Origin: Chloroflexota bacterium
GTDB taxonomy: Bacteria; Chloroflexota; FW602-bin22; JACPRP01
Length of the DNA stretch: 14,163 nucleotides
Assembly (NCBI GenBank): GCA_016210495.1
Contig: JACQUC010000117.1
Location: forward strand, 1-14,163
Reading direction: 5' to 3'
The notes beneath the pieces are model-generated. The model saw only the letters and a program-made list of their open reading frames with translations, did no database searches and was not told the origin of the DNA. The stretch's first letter is position 1. Each line of letters begins with the position of its first letter. Shown here piece after piece: positions 1-7,276 of the stretch. The translations under genes and the position numbers were made by a program.

Positions 1-3000
1 ATGTCTGCACCCTGGACCTGTAGGTTCCATATCACTGGGCCGTACGACAGGCCGGCGTTGTAAAGGTCGCCGCAGTTCTTGCCGCATTGGATCGACTTAA
101 GGGAGTAATCCACGATCTGCCTCGGGTGGCTTCTCGAGTGCATGTTGCACCAGACAATCCCGTTCATCCCGCGGGTGGCCCCGAACGTGTTCGGGTATTT
201 TGCGGATAGATCGCGCGCCAGGTCTTCGTACTTGAATGCCTGCTCGAACTCCTCCCGTTCTCCGAGCTGGAGGCCCATAATGCTAAAAGAGTAGATCACG
301 GACTCGTCCATAGCGCCTGACAAGCAATGCTGGGTTGACTGCGCGGCCGAGAGGTAGAGCTGGGGCACGAGCCCGGACATGTACAGGTCGGGGATGAGCT
401 CGCTATAGAACACGAGCTCGATCTTGCTTTTCCTGTCGTTCGTAAAAGGCATGTTTAGGATGGTGTCCCAGATGTCGACGTCGCGCGAGGCGATTTCGGC
501 CATAAGCTCTTCCCTTCTGCCGTCCGCCTCTTCGGCACTATCGGGAATCGCCTTATCGAAGTAGGCGAGGCCTCGATTTGCCGTCTCGATGGCTTTGATG
601 AAGTTGCCCACGGATGACAGCGACGTCGTCTGTTCCGCGAGGCATTCCGCCTTATCCATCTCTGTTTTGGCGTGGTCGAGCAACTGGGTGAGCAGCTTTT
701 CCGATTCGCCATAGTTGCCGCACATAAGCTCCGTCTTGGCGGCCTTCTGGAAAATCCTGAAAGTCCGCTCGTAGTGGTTGTCCTCCCAGCGGTCATTCGG
801 CAGCAGTTCCCTGCTCAGATTGAAGTACTCGTTTGCCGCTTCCGTGGCCAGGGAGTCCAATGCCTTGTTGCCCGCGTGGTAGTTCATATCCGACAGGAAG
901 TAGGCCGTCTTGTCGTCCGGATCGTATTCCCTACCAAGATTCAGGTGGGAAACAATGGTAAACAGGGTATCGAGTTTCTCGGGGTCGGCGGTGTTGTCGG
1001 GCACGGCAGAAAGAAGGTGGTTGCCGACCTGCCAGTGTATCCGCCGACGATTCTCGGCGGGAATGGCAGAGAGGGTTGCCTCCTGAACCTTATCATGGAT
1101 AAACTGCAACTGGTTCTTGTTCTCCATCAGGAGTCCCTGTCCGAGTGCGGGCTTCAGCATCTCGAAGGTCTCCAGCAAGGTCATTTCCCTGATCAACGAT
1201 AGCTCGGGAGGCGAAAACGAATTCCCGATGCAGGCGCAGTACTCGAGCAGGGTAATGAGGTCCGGCGGAAGCTTCTGGATTTTCGAGCTGAATAGGGCAA
1301 CTACCGTGGTCGGCATGCGCGATTGCCGGATCTTATCGAGATCCCATCGCCATTGCCTGTCTTCGTCGATAAAAAGCAGGTCTTCGTTGTGAAGGTATGA
1401 TAGACTCTCACTTACGAAGAGGGGATTCCCCTCACTAAGCGTACTGATGAAATCCGATAGCGCCCTAGTCTGCGCAAGGGGAGAGTCGAGAATATACGAT
1501 ACCATTTCGTGGCAGTGCTCAGGCTTCAGGGGGCCAAGCCTGATTTCCTTCAACGGCTGGCCGCCTTCCTTGGCATTCCGAATCAGCTTGGACAGGGGAT
1601 GGCTCGAGTCCACCTCGTTATGCCGGTACGCGCCCAAGAAGAAAAGGTAGGGATGATCCTTGTAGTTGGCGAATATGTTTGCCAGAAAGTCGAAGGAAGC
1701 CACATCACACCACTGCAAGTCATCTATGAAGAGGGTCAAAGGATTATCTTCGCTCGCTAGACAGGTCAAAAAACGATCAAAGAGGTCGTGGAAACGATTG
1801 AGTGATTCAACGGGGGGAAGCTGTTTGACCTCGGGCTGCGGGCCGATCAGTATCTCCAGCTCCGGGATAACGTCCGTCAAGACTCTTCCATTCTTGCCAA
1901 CGGCCTTCGAGATGCGGTTTTTCCACAGCGCAACCCGCTCGTTGCTTTCGGTGAGAAAGGTCCGCATCAGGTTTCTGAGGGACTGGATCAGGGAGCTGTA
2001 GGGAATATTCTTCTGGTAGACGTCGAATTTCCCCGAGGTGAAGTAACCCCTGTGTTTCACAATCGGCTTTTGCAGCTCCTGGATCAGACGAGTCTTGCCG
2101 ATGCCGGACAGGCCGGAAATGAACAGCGAGCGAAATGCCCCTGCGGGTCCGCCACAGGCGGATTCGTATTCTTCGAGAATGATCTCGGCCTCTCTGTCAC
2201 GGCCGACCATCTTAGAGATGAAAGTAACTCTACGACTGTAGACAAAGCTCTCCAGAGGAAAAACGCTTATCGTGCCTGTGGCGGCGTACTCATCCCTGCA
2301 CCTGATGAGGTCGGATAGAAGCCCGTTGCTGGTCTGATACCGTTTCTCGGGCTCCTTGAGCATCAGCTTGGCGACGATCCTACTTATGGCAATAGGAATC
2401 TCTGGGTTCAACTCGTGGACCTTGGGCGCCTCCTCGGCCAAGTGCGAATGAATGAGTTCAAGCGGATCATCTGACAGAAACGGCAGGCGCCCCGTCAGCA
2501 GCTCATAGAAGACGATGCCAAGGGAATACATATCCGAAGAAAAGACCACCCTGTGGCTGATGCGTCCCGTCTGTTCCGGGGAGGTATACGAGAGCGTGTC
2601 CCTGACGAAAGAGCGGTCATAGATAAAGTGGCTGACATCTCTTACGTCCAGCGCGCTGATGAAGTCTATCAGGCGGATGTCGAGCGTGCTTGGGTCGACG
2701 AGTATGTTGTGAGGCTTGACGCCGCCGTGGATGATCCCCGCCTCGTGCACTACTTCGAGGGTTCGGGCCAGGCTGCACGCAACGGTGAAGAAGTCTCTTA
2801 GAGGAATGCCGCGCTGCGCCCTGATCAGCTTGTCGAGCGTAACTCCGTCAAAGAAGTCCTGCGTTATGAAGCAGACGCCGTCTTTTGCCTCAAATGCAAT
2901 AGGGGTAATCACCTGCGGATCGCTAAGGACCCTGAAATGCTCGATCTTCTGCCTGAACTGGGATTTCTTGTTTTCCGAGAGAAAGCTCGCTTTCAGGAGC

Positions 3001-3119
3001 TTCAGCACCAGCAGCCTGTCCGGATTCTTCTTGTGGTACGCTTTGTAGATAGCGGCTTGGGGAGCTTCAGATATCTTGTCGATTAGCTCGTAGTTGGGGA
3101 TAGCTATTGTCGTTACCAT
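1..3119 (-). CDS. Giant Ser/Thr kinase-like + AAA ATPase signalling protein (HstK-type), 3' part outside window
   Basis: Open without a stop from the ATG at 3119 to the window edge, giving about 1039 visible residues of a longer protein. An in-frame TGA at 3128-3126 makes this ATG the first possible start. Residues 9-275 are a protein-kinase fold: LVLK (K40), the activation segment ending in TSPEQTGR (179-186), and SDMYSLGIVFYELLTG (195-210). Residues 300-640 are an AAA_16-type ATPase with Walker A GLSGIGKT (336-343) and Walker B LFIDDLQW (463-470). A helical, TPR-like stretch follows to the edge. The order and motifs match the cyanobacterial/Chloroflexi Ser/Thr kinase family that often ends in GAF plus histidine-kinase domains; those would lie beyond base 1 and are not seen. 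Oddity: the catalytic loop reads HGGVKPHN (131-138), so the HRD/HKD Asp is Gly. DFG reads DFI (152-154) and the glycine loop is absent. The kinase domain is therefore probably inactive, acting as a sensor or scaffold. The family call is firm; the input signal is unknown. Confidence 0.9.
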   Translation of the reverse strand, partial: MVTTIAIPNYELIDKISEAPQAAIYKAYHKKNPDRLLVLKLLKASFLSENKKSQFRQKIEHFRVLSDPQVITPIAFEAKDGVCFITQDFFDGVTLDKLIRAQRGIPLRDFFTVACSLARTLEVVHEAGIIHGGVKPHNILVDPSTLDIRLIDFISALDVRDVSHFIYDRSFVRDTLSYTSPEQTGRISHRVVFSSDMYSLGIVFYELLTGRLPFLSDDPLELIHSHLAEEAPKVHELNPEIPIAISRIVAKLMLKEPEKRYQTSNGLLSDLIRCRDEYAATGTISVFPLESFVYSRRVTFISKMVGRDREAEIILEEYESACGGPAGAFRSLFISGLSGIGKTRLIQELQKPIVKHRGYFTSGKFDVYQKNIPYSSLIQSLRNLMRTFLTESNERVALWKNRISKAVGKNGRVLTDVIPELEILIGPQPEVKQLPPVESLNRFHDLFDRFLTCLASEDNPLTLFIDDLQWCDVASFDFLANIFANYKDHPYLFFLGAYRHNEVDSSHPLSKLIRNAKEGGQPLKEIRLGPLKPEHCHEMVSYILDSPLAQTRALSDFISTLSEGNPLFVSESLSYLHNEDLLFIDEDRQWRWDLDKIRQSRMPTTVVALFSSKIQKLPPDLITLLEYCACIGNSFSPPELSLIREMTLLETFEMLKPALGQGLLMENKNQLQFIHDKVQEATLSAIPAENRRRIHWQVGNHLLSAVPDNTADPEKLDTLFTIVSHLNLGREYDPDDKTAYFLSDMNYHAGNKALDSLATEAANEYFNLSRELLPNDRWEDNHYERTFRIFQKAAKTELMCGNYGESEKLLTQLLDHAKTEMDKAECLAEQTTSLSSVGNFIKAIETANRGLAYFDKAIPDSAEEADGRREELMAEIASRDVDIWDTILNMPFTNDRKSKIELVFYSELIPDLYMSGLVPQLYLSAAQSTQHCLSGAMDESVIYSFSIMGLQLGEREEFEQAFKYEDLARDLSAKYPNTFGATRGMNGIVWCNMHSRSHPRQIVDYSLKSIQCGKNCGDLYNAGLSYGPVIWNLQVQGAD

Positions 3120-3439
3120 ACTCCCTCACACCTTGGCGACTGCTTAAGGCCAAGGCGACTCACTTGCCCAAACGTATATTCGGTTGCCTGATTGACAGGA
3201 CGTCTTTGAGGACGCGGTAATCGACGCTGTCATTCTTTGGAACGGCGTCACGGTGCGAACATAAGGACGGGAGGCTTGTCGCCTGCCGAGGCGTGCCGTG
3301 TGGCAGGGGCCATCCCGAAAGACAAAGACATTGCCGACTAGAAACCATACGAAGCGGAGAAATGCCAAAGTAAGTGACTCATCAGCCGCGACACGCCCAC
3401 CATCCATCCCTAGTTTATCACAGGGTCTAGCGTAACTCA
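3120..3439. other. Non-coding region upstream of the kinase-ATPase gene
   Basis: About 320 bases with no convincing gene. The 98-aa minus-strand reading frame here has no recognisable domain and no ribosome site, and I treat it as chance. Small local structures are visible: CCTTGG (3131-3136) facing CCAAGG (3150-3155), next to two GGCGACT copies, just upstream of the kinase start; and CGCCT/AGGCG (3280-3284/3289-3293). These could be operator or leader structures for the minus-strand gene. A TTGACA (3192-3197) faces the small plus-strand ORFs but lacks a good -10 box at the right distance. I see nothing else in it. Confidence 0.4.
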
Positions 3440-3595
3440 ATGGCCAGTTTTCGTGATATACTTGGCGAGATGGACAATGGCATGGTTGCCCAGTATAATC
3501 AGAGTGAACAACGTTTCTGGACCTACTTCAAAGCACGTAATCTGGCACGTTATCTTGACGACGCCAGTGTGTGGTGGATAGAAGCCATTAGTTAG
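3440..3595 (+). CDS. Possible small protein, 51 aa, unknown
   Basis: A short open frame from ATG 3440 to TAG 3593-3595. The product would be polar and aromatic-rich (FWTYFKARNLARYL, VWWIEA) and fairly acidic, without signal peptide or membrane segment. I do not recognise it. No strong Shine-Dalgarno precedes 3440. An internal ATG at 3470 follows GGCGAG and could be the true start. It lies 27 bases ahead of the 105-aa ORF on the same strand, so the two may be cotranscribed. The protein-like composition is the only support, and it could be a chance frame or the remnant of a longer gene. Confidence 0.3.
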   Translation: MASFRDILGEMDNGMVAQYNQSEQRFWTYFKARNLARYLDDASVWWIEAIS

Positions 3596-3622
3596 GAGCG
3601 GCGAGAGATGGAGTTTTGAGCG

Positions 3623-3940
3623 ATGGAAGACCTAGAGCCTGGAGCTCTTGCCTTAGCTGTTGACGAGTACGAGCGGCTCGTTCGCCTCTTGGAGGATGAC
3701 GAGTATTATGATGTGCCTGTGCAGCTAATCCTGATCGCTCGTGATGACATCGACGAGGGTTGGGGCAGACTCGACGCCGCTCAGCGGCAGCGCGTTGAGG
3801 TGGTAGATATGCTCCTTGTTCAGAAGCATAACATTGTAGCACAAATGTTGCCCCATCCCAAGCATTCTGACCGTCGTGCCTGGTGGTGGTTCCTACATGA
3901 AGGGCCACAGGTACGAGAGAAGGCGCGGGAGGCTGCTTGA
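3623..3940 (+). CDS. Hypothetical acidic protein, 105 aa
   Basis: Starts at ATG 3623; an in-frame TGA at 3617-3619 excludes any earlier start. The ribosome site is weak (AGGAG at 3594-3598 is rather far, and the bases next to the ATG are not purine-rich). The product is acidic in its first half (LLEDDEYYDVP, ARDDIDEGW) and basic/tryptophan-rich near the end (RRAWWWFLHEG). No signal peptide, membrane segment or known catalytic motif is visible, and I do not recognise the family. It ends 9 bases before the hydrolase GTG, so it is likely cotranscribed with that gene and perhaps with the 51-aa ORF upstream. A minus-strand frame overlaps it fully, but that translation is low-complexity and Arg/Pro-rich, which favours the plus-strand reading. 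Confidence 0.5.
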   Translation: MEDLEPGALALAVDEYERLVRLLEDDEYYDVPVQLILIARDDIDEGWGRLDAAQRQRVEVVDMLLVQKHNIVAQMLPHPKHSDRRAWWWFLHEGPQVREKAREAA

Positions 3941-3949
3941 GGCGCGCAT

Positions 3950-4870
3950 GTGCTTCATAGGAGTTGTCGGACATTGCCCCGCGCTCTGTTGTTTCTGGCC
4001 GTGCTAATCGGCGTGCTCGCGCTCGCCTACCTGGGCATCGCGGTCTATGTCGCCGACAGGTTCGCCAGGCCAAAACGTGTTGCGCTGAGCACCACCCCAG
4101 CCGCTTTCGGCCTCGCATACGAGCATGTCGAGTTCCGCAGCGCTGTCGACGATATCTTGCTGCGGGGCTGGTTCATTCCTGCCACCGGCGGCAAGACCAT
4201 CGTCATTCTGCACGGACGCGAGAGCGCGAGGGCTGACGAGGCGGCAGGTATCATGCCTCTGGCCAGTGCCCTTGTGCGCCGTGGCTACAACGTCCTGATG
4301 TTCGACTTCCGCGGGCACGGCGAATCGAACGGCAACCTCTATTCCCTGGGCCAATGGGAGGTGCGGGATGTCGGCGGGGCGTTGAGCTATCTCAAGAGTC
4401 GCGGGGTGGCGAACGTTGGCGTCCTGGGGTACTCCATGGGGGCCGCCACGGCTTTACTTGCCGCCCCTGAGCACCCCGAGATACGAGCGATCGTGGCGGA
4501 CGCGCCTTTTTCAGACCTATCAGTGATGATCGACGAGCAGTTTCCCAAGGCCACCGGCCTGCCACGCGTATTCATCCCAGGGGTGCACCTAATGGTACGG
4601 CTGATGCACGGGCTGGACCTGGCGGAGAACAAGCCTCAGCGCGCGATGGCCAGACTGGACGACCGGCCCGTCATGCTCATTCACGGGTCTTCCGACGACT
4701 ACATACCGGTCGAGCACGCCTACGCCTTGCGGCGGGCGGGTGCCGGGAATCCCAACCTCGAGACGTGGATCGCACCCGGCTCGGGACACGTCCAGTCCTT
4801 CAACGACCATCCGGACGAATACATCGCCCGAATCGCGTCGTTTTTCGACCGACACTTGGCGCGCGTCTGA
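3950..4870 (+). CDS. Membrane-anchored alpha/beta hydrolase (COG1073-like)
   Basis: A 306-aa protein from GTG 3950. Residues 12-33 form one hydrophobic helix, a signal anchor or uncleaved signal, so the enzyme is probably membrane-tethered and faces outward. The rest is an alpha/beta-hydrolase fold: oxyanion-side HG (H88-G89), FDFRGHGES (118-126), nucleophile elbow GYSMG with Ser162, acid Asp249 in HGSSDDYIP (245-253), and His280 in GSGH. All three triad residues are present, so it should be an active serine hydrolase (esterase, lipase or peptidase type); the substrate cannot be read from the sequence. The start is uncertain: no strong Shine-Dalgarno lies close to GTG 3950, and TTG 3974 is an alternative that keeps the hydrophobic helix. 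It follows the 105-aa ORF by 9 bases. A gap of 227 bases separates it from the peptidase gene downstream. Confidence 0.9.
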   Translation: MLHRSCRTLPRALLFLAVLIGVLALAYLGIAVYVADRFARPKRVALSTTPAAFGLAYEHVEFRSAVDDILLRGWFIPATGGKTIVILHGRESARADEAAGIMPLASALVRRGYNVLMFDFRGHGESNGNLYSLGQWEVRDVGGALSYLKSRGVANVGVLGYSMGAATALLAAPEHPEIRAIVADAPFSDLSVMIDEQFPKATGLPRVFIPGVHLMVRLMHGLDLAENKPQRAMARLDDRPVMLIHGSSDDYIPVEHAYALRRAGAGNPNLETWIAPGSGHVQSFNDHPDEYIARIASFFDRHLARV

Positions 4871-4889
4871 TTCGGCGGATGGCACGGCA

Positions 4890-4926
4890 CAGTTATTGCT
4901 CCCTTGCTATTGAGTGGCAGTTATTG
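4890..4926 (+). repeat. Two direct copies of CAGTTATTG
   Basis: Identical 9-base copies at 4890-4898 and 4918-4926, 28 bases apart start to start, in the gap between the hydrolase and the S41 peptidase. Both are preceded by GGCA-type sequence. They could be tandem binding sites for a regulator of the peptidase gene, or chance. No promoter boxes could be assigned with confidence next to them. Confidence 0.3.
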
Positions 4927-5064
4927 TAGCATAGACCGCACTCGTGCGAACTGCTCTTTCGATGCGCCCCGTTTTGCCAGGGATGGAGGGCTGGAGCGTA
5001 CGGCTCTGGCCGCTGCCGGGCGATGCAGCGCTCGAACATGTGCAACTGATATTATCATAAAAGG

Positions 5065-5081
5065 CCACCCAGCAAGGGTGG
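5065..5081 (+). promoter_or_regulatory. Small hairpin next to the S41 peptidase ribosome site
   Basis: CCACCC (5065-5070) and GGGTGG (5076-5081) form a six-pair GC-rich stem with loop AGCAA. It ends inside the first of two GGAG motifs (5080-5083 and 5088-5091) ahead of GTG 5098. The second GGAG stays free and is spaced correctly, so any effect on translation would be modest. Confidence 0.35.
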
Positions 5082-5097
5082 AGAAACGGAGAAAGAC

Positions 5098-6354
5098 GTG
5101 CGCGGAAGTTGGGTGCGTGGCTCGGCCAGGGTTCTCCTCGCCTTGGTCCTATTGGCCACCGGGTTCGTTGCCGGGGGAGCGGCAGAGCGGGTCGGCGCCG
5201 TCCCAAGTCTAGTTGCTAGTGAGCCCTCAAGTGCTACTCCCTTTGCCGGCGTACTGTGGGAGGCGTGGAACCTGGTCGAGCAGCACTACGTCGATCGGGC
5301 GGCGGTGGATCCCAGGCAGATGACCTATGGAGCAATTGATGGCATGCTCGGTTCGCTGGGCGACGCCGGGCACACCCGCTTTCTCTCGCCGGAGGATTTG
5401 AAGAAGGAAGAGGAAGCTTTGTCGGGCCGCCTCCAGGGCATCGGCGCTACGTTGGGCCTGCGTGATGGAGCTCCCACGATCATCGCCCCCATTCCAGGGT
5501 CGCCCGCGCAACGCGCGGGGCTGAGGCCAGGCGACATAATCGTGCGTGTCGACGACAAGGATGTGGCAGGGCTCTCCATCGAGCAGATCGTCAACCTCAT
5601 TCGCGGACCGGCGGGCACGCCGGTGTCGATCAACGTGTTCCACCGCGGCGAGATGAACCTCCAAGAGATTACGATCGTCCGTGCCCATATCACAGTGCCT
5701 AACGTGTCGTGGTCTATACTGCCCGACACTCAGGTTGCGCACGTACTTATCAGCATGTTGGGCGAGCGCACGACAGAGGAGCTGCGATCAGCTCTTACCG
5801 AGGCTCGCTCTATGGGCGCCACCGCCATCATCCTGGACCTGCGCAACAATCCGGGCGGTCTGCGAGACGAAGCCGTCGGCGTTGCCAGCCAGTTCCTGCA
5901 GGAGGGGAACGTGCTTCTGGAGCAGGACGCGCAGGGGAGGCGCGTCGCCCACCGTGTTAGGCGTGGCGGCGTAGCCACCGACGTTCCTCTGGTCGTGATG
6001 ATCAACGAGGGCAGCTCGAGCGGGGCTGAGATTGTGGCCGGCGCATTGCAGGATCATCAGCGTGGGTTGCTGGTAGGTGCCAGGACCGTTGGCACCGGCA
6101 CTGTTCTTTCTATGTTCGGTCTGAGCGATGGCTCGGCGGTAATGCTGGGTACCAAGCAGTGGCTTACACCGGACGGGCGCCAGATCTGGCATCAGGGTGT
6201 AGCTCCTGACGTGCCCGTGTCGCTTCCGGTGGGCGCCATACCGTTGTTTCCAGGTGAGGAGTCGGGCCTGACGTTCGAGGAGTTGCAGGCAAGCCAGGAT
6301 GCGCAGTTGTTGGCCGCTCTTCGTGAGCTTGCGCCCGTCCCAGTGGCTCCATAG
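5098..6354 (+). CDS. S41-family carboxy-terminal processing peptidase (CtpA-like), altered catalytic dyad
   Basis: A 418-aa protein from GTG 5098 with CGGAGAAAG upstream. Residues 1-30 are a signal peptide or anchor (basic start, then LLALVLLATGFVAGG), so it acts outside the membrane. Residues ~50-110 are the N-terminal helical part (AWNLVEQHYVD), ~110-200 a PDZ domain (GSPAQRAGLRPGDIIVRVD, 134-152), and ~210-375 the S41 protease core (LDLRNNPGG, 247-254; INEGSSSGAEI, 302-312). By the spacing known for E. coli Tsp, Ser308 is the nucleophile and Asp319 (ALQD) is conserved. The dyad Lys should sit at 333, but GKG is GTG (VGTGTVL), so Thr replaces Lys. The tail TPDGRQIWHQGVAPDVPV (357-374) is normal for the family. 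It may be a Lys-independent subfamily or a non-catalytic binding protein. Downstream lies an inverted repeat, then mazEF. Confidence 0.93.
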   Translation: MRGSWVRGSARVLLALVLLATGFVAGGAAERVGAVPSLVASEPSSATPFAGVLWEAWNLVEQHYVDRAAVDPRQMTYGAIDGMLGSLGDAGHTRFLSPEDLKKEEEALSGRLQGIGATLGLRDGAPTIIAPIPGSPAQRAGLRPGDIIVRVDDKDVAGLSIEQIVNLIRGPAGTPVSINVFHRGEMNLQEITIVRAHITVPNVSWSILPDTQVAHVLISMLGERTTEELRSALTEARSMGATAIILDLRNNPGGLRDEAVGVASQFLQEGNVLLEQDAQGRRVAHRVRRGGVATDVPLVVMINEGSSSGAEIVAGALQDHQRGLLVGARTVGTGTVLSMFGLSDGSAVMLGTKQWLTPDGRQIWHQGVAPDVPVSLPVGAIPLFPGEESGLTFEELQASQDAQLLAALRELAPVPVAP

Positions 6355-6394
6355 CAGCAGTTGCGCAGTAACCGTTGAGGGGTGTGGTCCAACC

Positions 6395-6450
6395 GCAAAG
6401 GGCGCAAAGGGACTCTCCAAGAATCTTTGCACTCTTTGCGTCCTCTTTGC
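6395..6450. repeat. Phased GCAAAG/CTTTGC inverted repeat
   Basis: Two GCAAAG copies (6395, 6404) face three CTTTGC copies (6425, 6434, 6445); most are 9 bases apart. The best stem pairs 6395-6409 with 6425-6439: 13 Watson-Crick pairs, one G-U and one mismatch, with a 15-base loop. It begins 40 bases after the peptidase stop and has no T-run. It could slow or end transcription, or be a dispersed repeat element. Similar AAAGG/GCAAAG palindromes are familiar from intergenic DNA of several phyla, by recollection only. Confidence 0.6.
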
Positions 6451-6574
6451 ACGCTAGCCCAGTACGCCGAACCCGAACAGTGGCCCATCACGCCTTTGAC
6501 AGGCACACACAGTCGTACCGGGAATCCCTGCTCGCCGTCCCGACGTCTGGCCTTCCCGAAGTAGCTTCCAATAT

Positions 6575-6606
6575 TGCTTGCAATTTGTGCAAGCATCTGA
6601 TACTCT
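6575..6606 (+). promoter_or_regulatory. Promoter and palindromic operator of the mazEF-type pair
   Basis: TGCTTGCA (6575-6582) and TGCAAGCA (6588-6595) are perfect 8-base arms around ATTTG. A promoter can be read as TTGCAA (6578-6583), a 17-base spacer, then TACTCT (6601-6606). The palindrome therefore covers the -35 box and part of the spacer. This fits the usual autorepression of a toxin-antitoxin operon by its ribbon-helix-helix antitoxin, which binds such palindromes as a dimer. The role as an operator is inferred from position. Confidence 0.6.
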
Positions 6607-6640
6607 ATCTCCTGGAAGCTCGAGACGGGAGGTGATGCTT

Positions 6641-6907
6641 ATGGCAGGAAGCTCAAAGAAGGCGACGTTCACCATAAGTAGGGACGTGCTGGAAGCTCTG
6701 AATGGAGCGGTAACGGCGGGTGCGGCACCGAGCAAGAATGCATTTGTCGAGCGTGCCCTGGTTAAGGAGCTAAAGGAGCTGCGGCGCCTGGCGAGGCGGG
6801 CGCAGTGGGAAGAAGCGATGCGAGATCCCCAGTTCCTCAAGGATCTGAGCGAGGTTGAGACCGCCTTTGCACCTGCCGATGCTGAGACAGCCAAGGGGAT
6901 TGGCTGA
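6641..6907 (+). CDS. MazE-like ribbon-helix-helix antitoxin
   Basis: An 88-aa product from ATG 6641, chosen because GGAGG (6629-6633) sits 7 bases upstream; the frame is open further 5' but without a ribosome site. Residues 6-12 (KKATFTI) fit the DNA-contacting strand, and ~14-26 and ~31-46 the two helices of a ribbon-helix-helix fold. The charged C-terminal half (WEEAMRDPQFLKDLSEVE) would wrap and block the toxin. Its stop overlaps the toxin start in TGATG (6905-6909), the usual translational coupling of such pairs. It should bind the palindrome at 6575-6595 and repress its own promoter. Family assignment is from fold, length and partner; a numbered MazE subfamily cannot be given. Confidence 0.85.
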   Translation: MAGSSKKATFTISRDVLEALNGAVTAGAAPSKNAFVERALVKELKELRRLARRAQWEEAMRDPQFLKDLSEVETAFAPADAETAKGIG

Positions 6908-7251
6908 TGTCAGCGCTTCAGTGGGCAGTTGTGGAGGCGGATTTGGATCCGGTGCAGGGGTCGGAGCAAAAGGGCCTGAGGCCCGTGCTCATCGTGAGTA
7001 ACGAGGAATTCAACCAGGCTGTCTCTAACGTGACGGTGCTGCCGCTCACATCGGCCCGGCGGCGCCTTTACCCTTCGGAAGTGCTGCTGCCAGTGCGAAA
7101 AGCCGGCCAGCCGCTCGAGTCGATTGTTATGGCGCACCAGATCAGAACGATCTCCAAGCGCCGGCTGAGGGGATTTCTTGGGTATCTGGAGGACTCGTTG
7201 TTGCGACAGGCAGTCCGCGACGCTATCAGCGAGCATCTCGACCTCGACTAG
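6907..7251 (+). CDS. mazF: MazF/PemK-family mRNA interferase toxin
   Basis: A 114-aa protein typical of MazF in length and motifs: GSEQKGLRPVLIVSNE (18-33), VLPLTS (44-49), and AHQIRTISKRRL (76-87). Arg25 and Thr48, the positions corresponding to the RNA-cleaving Arg and Thr of Bacillus MazF, are present, so the toxin looks intact. It would cut single-stranded mRNA at a short specific sequence that cannot be predicted here. The start ATG overlaps the antitoxin stop by one base, so translation is coupled. The last codons also hold the -35 box of the next promoter (7244-7249). The chromosomal location between housekeeping genes is common for such pairs and gives no sign of a mobile element nearby. 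Confidence 0.93.
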   Translation: MSALQWAVVEADLDPVQGSEQKGLRPVLIVSNEEFNQAVSNVTVLPLTSARRRLYPSEVLLPVRKAGQPLESIVMAHQIRTISKRRLRGFLGYLEDSLLRQAVRDAISEHLDLD

Positions 7252-7272
7252 GCTCATCGGTTAGAGTATAAT
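7244..7272 (+). promoter_or_regulatory. Predicted sigma-70-type promoter for plsX-fabF
   Basis: TCGACT (7244-7249, 4 of 6 to TTGACA), a 17-base spacer, then a perfect TATAAT (7267-7272). The -35 box lies in the last codons and stop of mazF. Transcription would start near 7279, at the beginning of the long inverted repeat that follows. The perfect -10 and ideal spacing make this the strongest promoter seen in the window along with the one at 12793. Confidence 0.65.
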
Positions 7273-7276
7273 TACA

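Noticed and set aside
672..1202. 176-aa plus-strand frame and other plus-strand frames across 455-3048
   Set aside because: They are opposite-strand shadows of the long kinase-ATPase gene, whose domain motifs are unambiguous.
3144..3440. 98-aa minus-strand frame upstream of the kinase gene
   Set aside because: No ribosome site, no domain, mixed composition, and it occupies the region expected to hold the kinase promoter.
3588..4118. 176-aa minus-strand frame
   Set aside because: Arg/Pro/His-rich shadow of the 105-aa ORF and the hydrolase; it runs through the hydrolase signal anchor.
5788..6432. 214-aa minus-strand frame
   Set aside because: Shadow of the S41 peptidase core; composition unlike a protein and no start signals.
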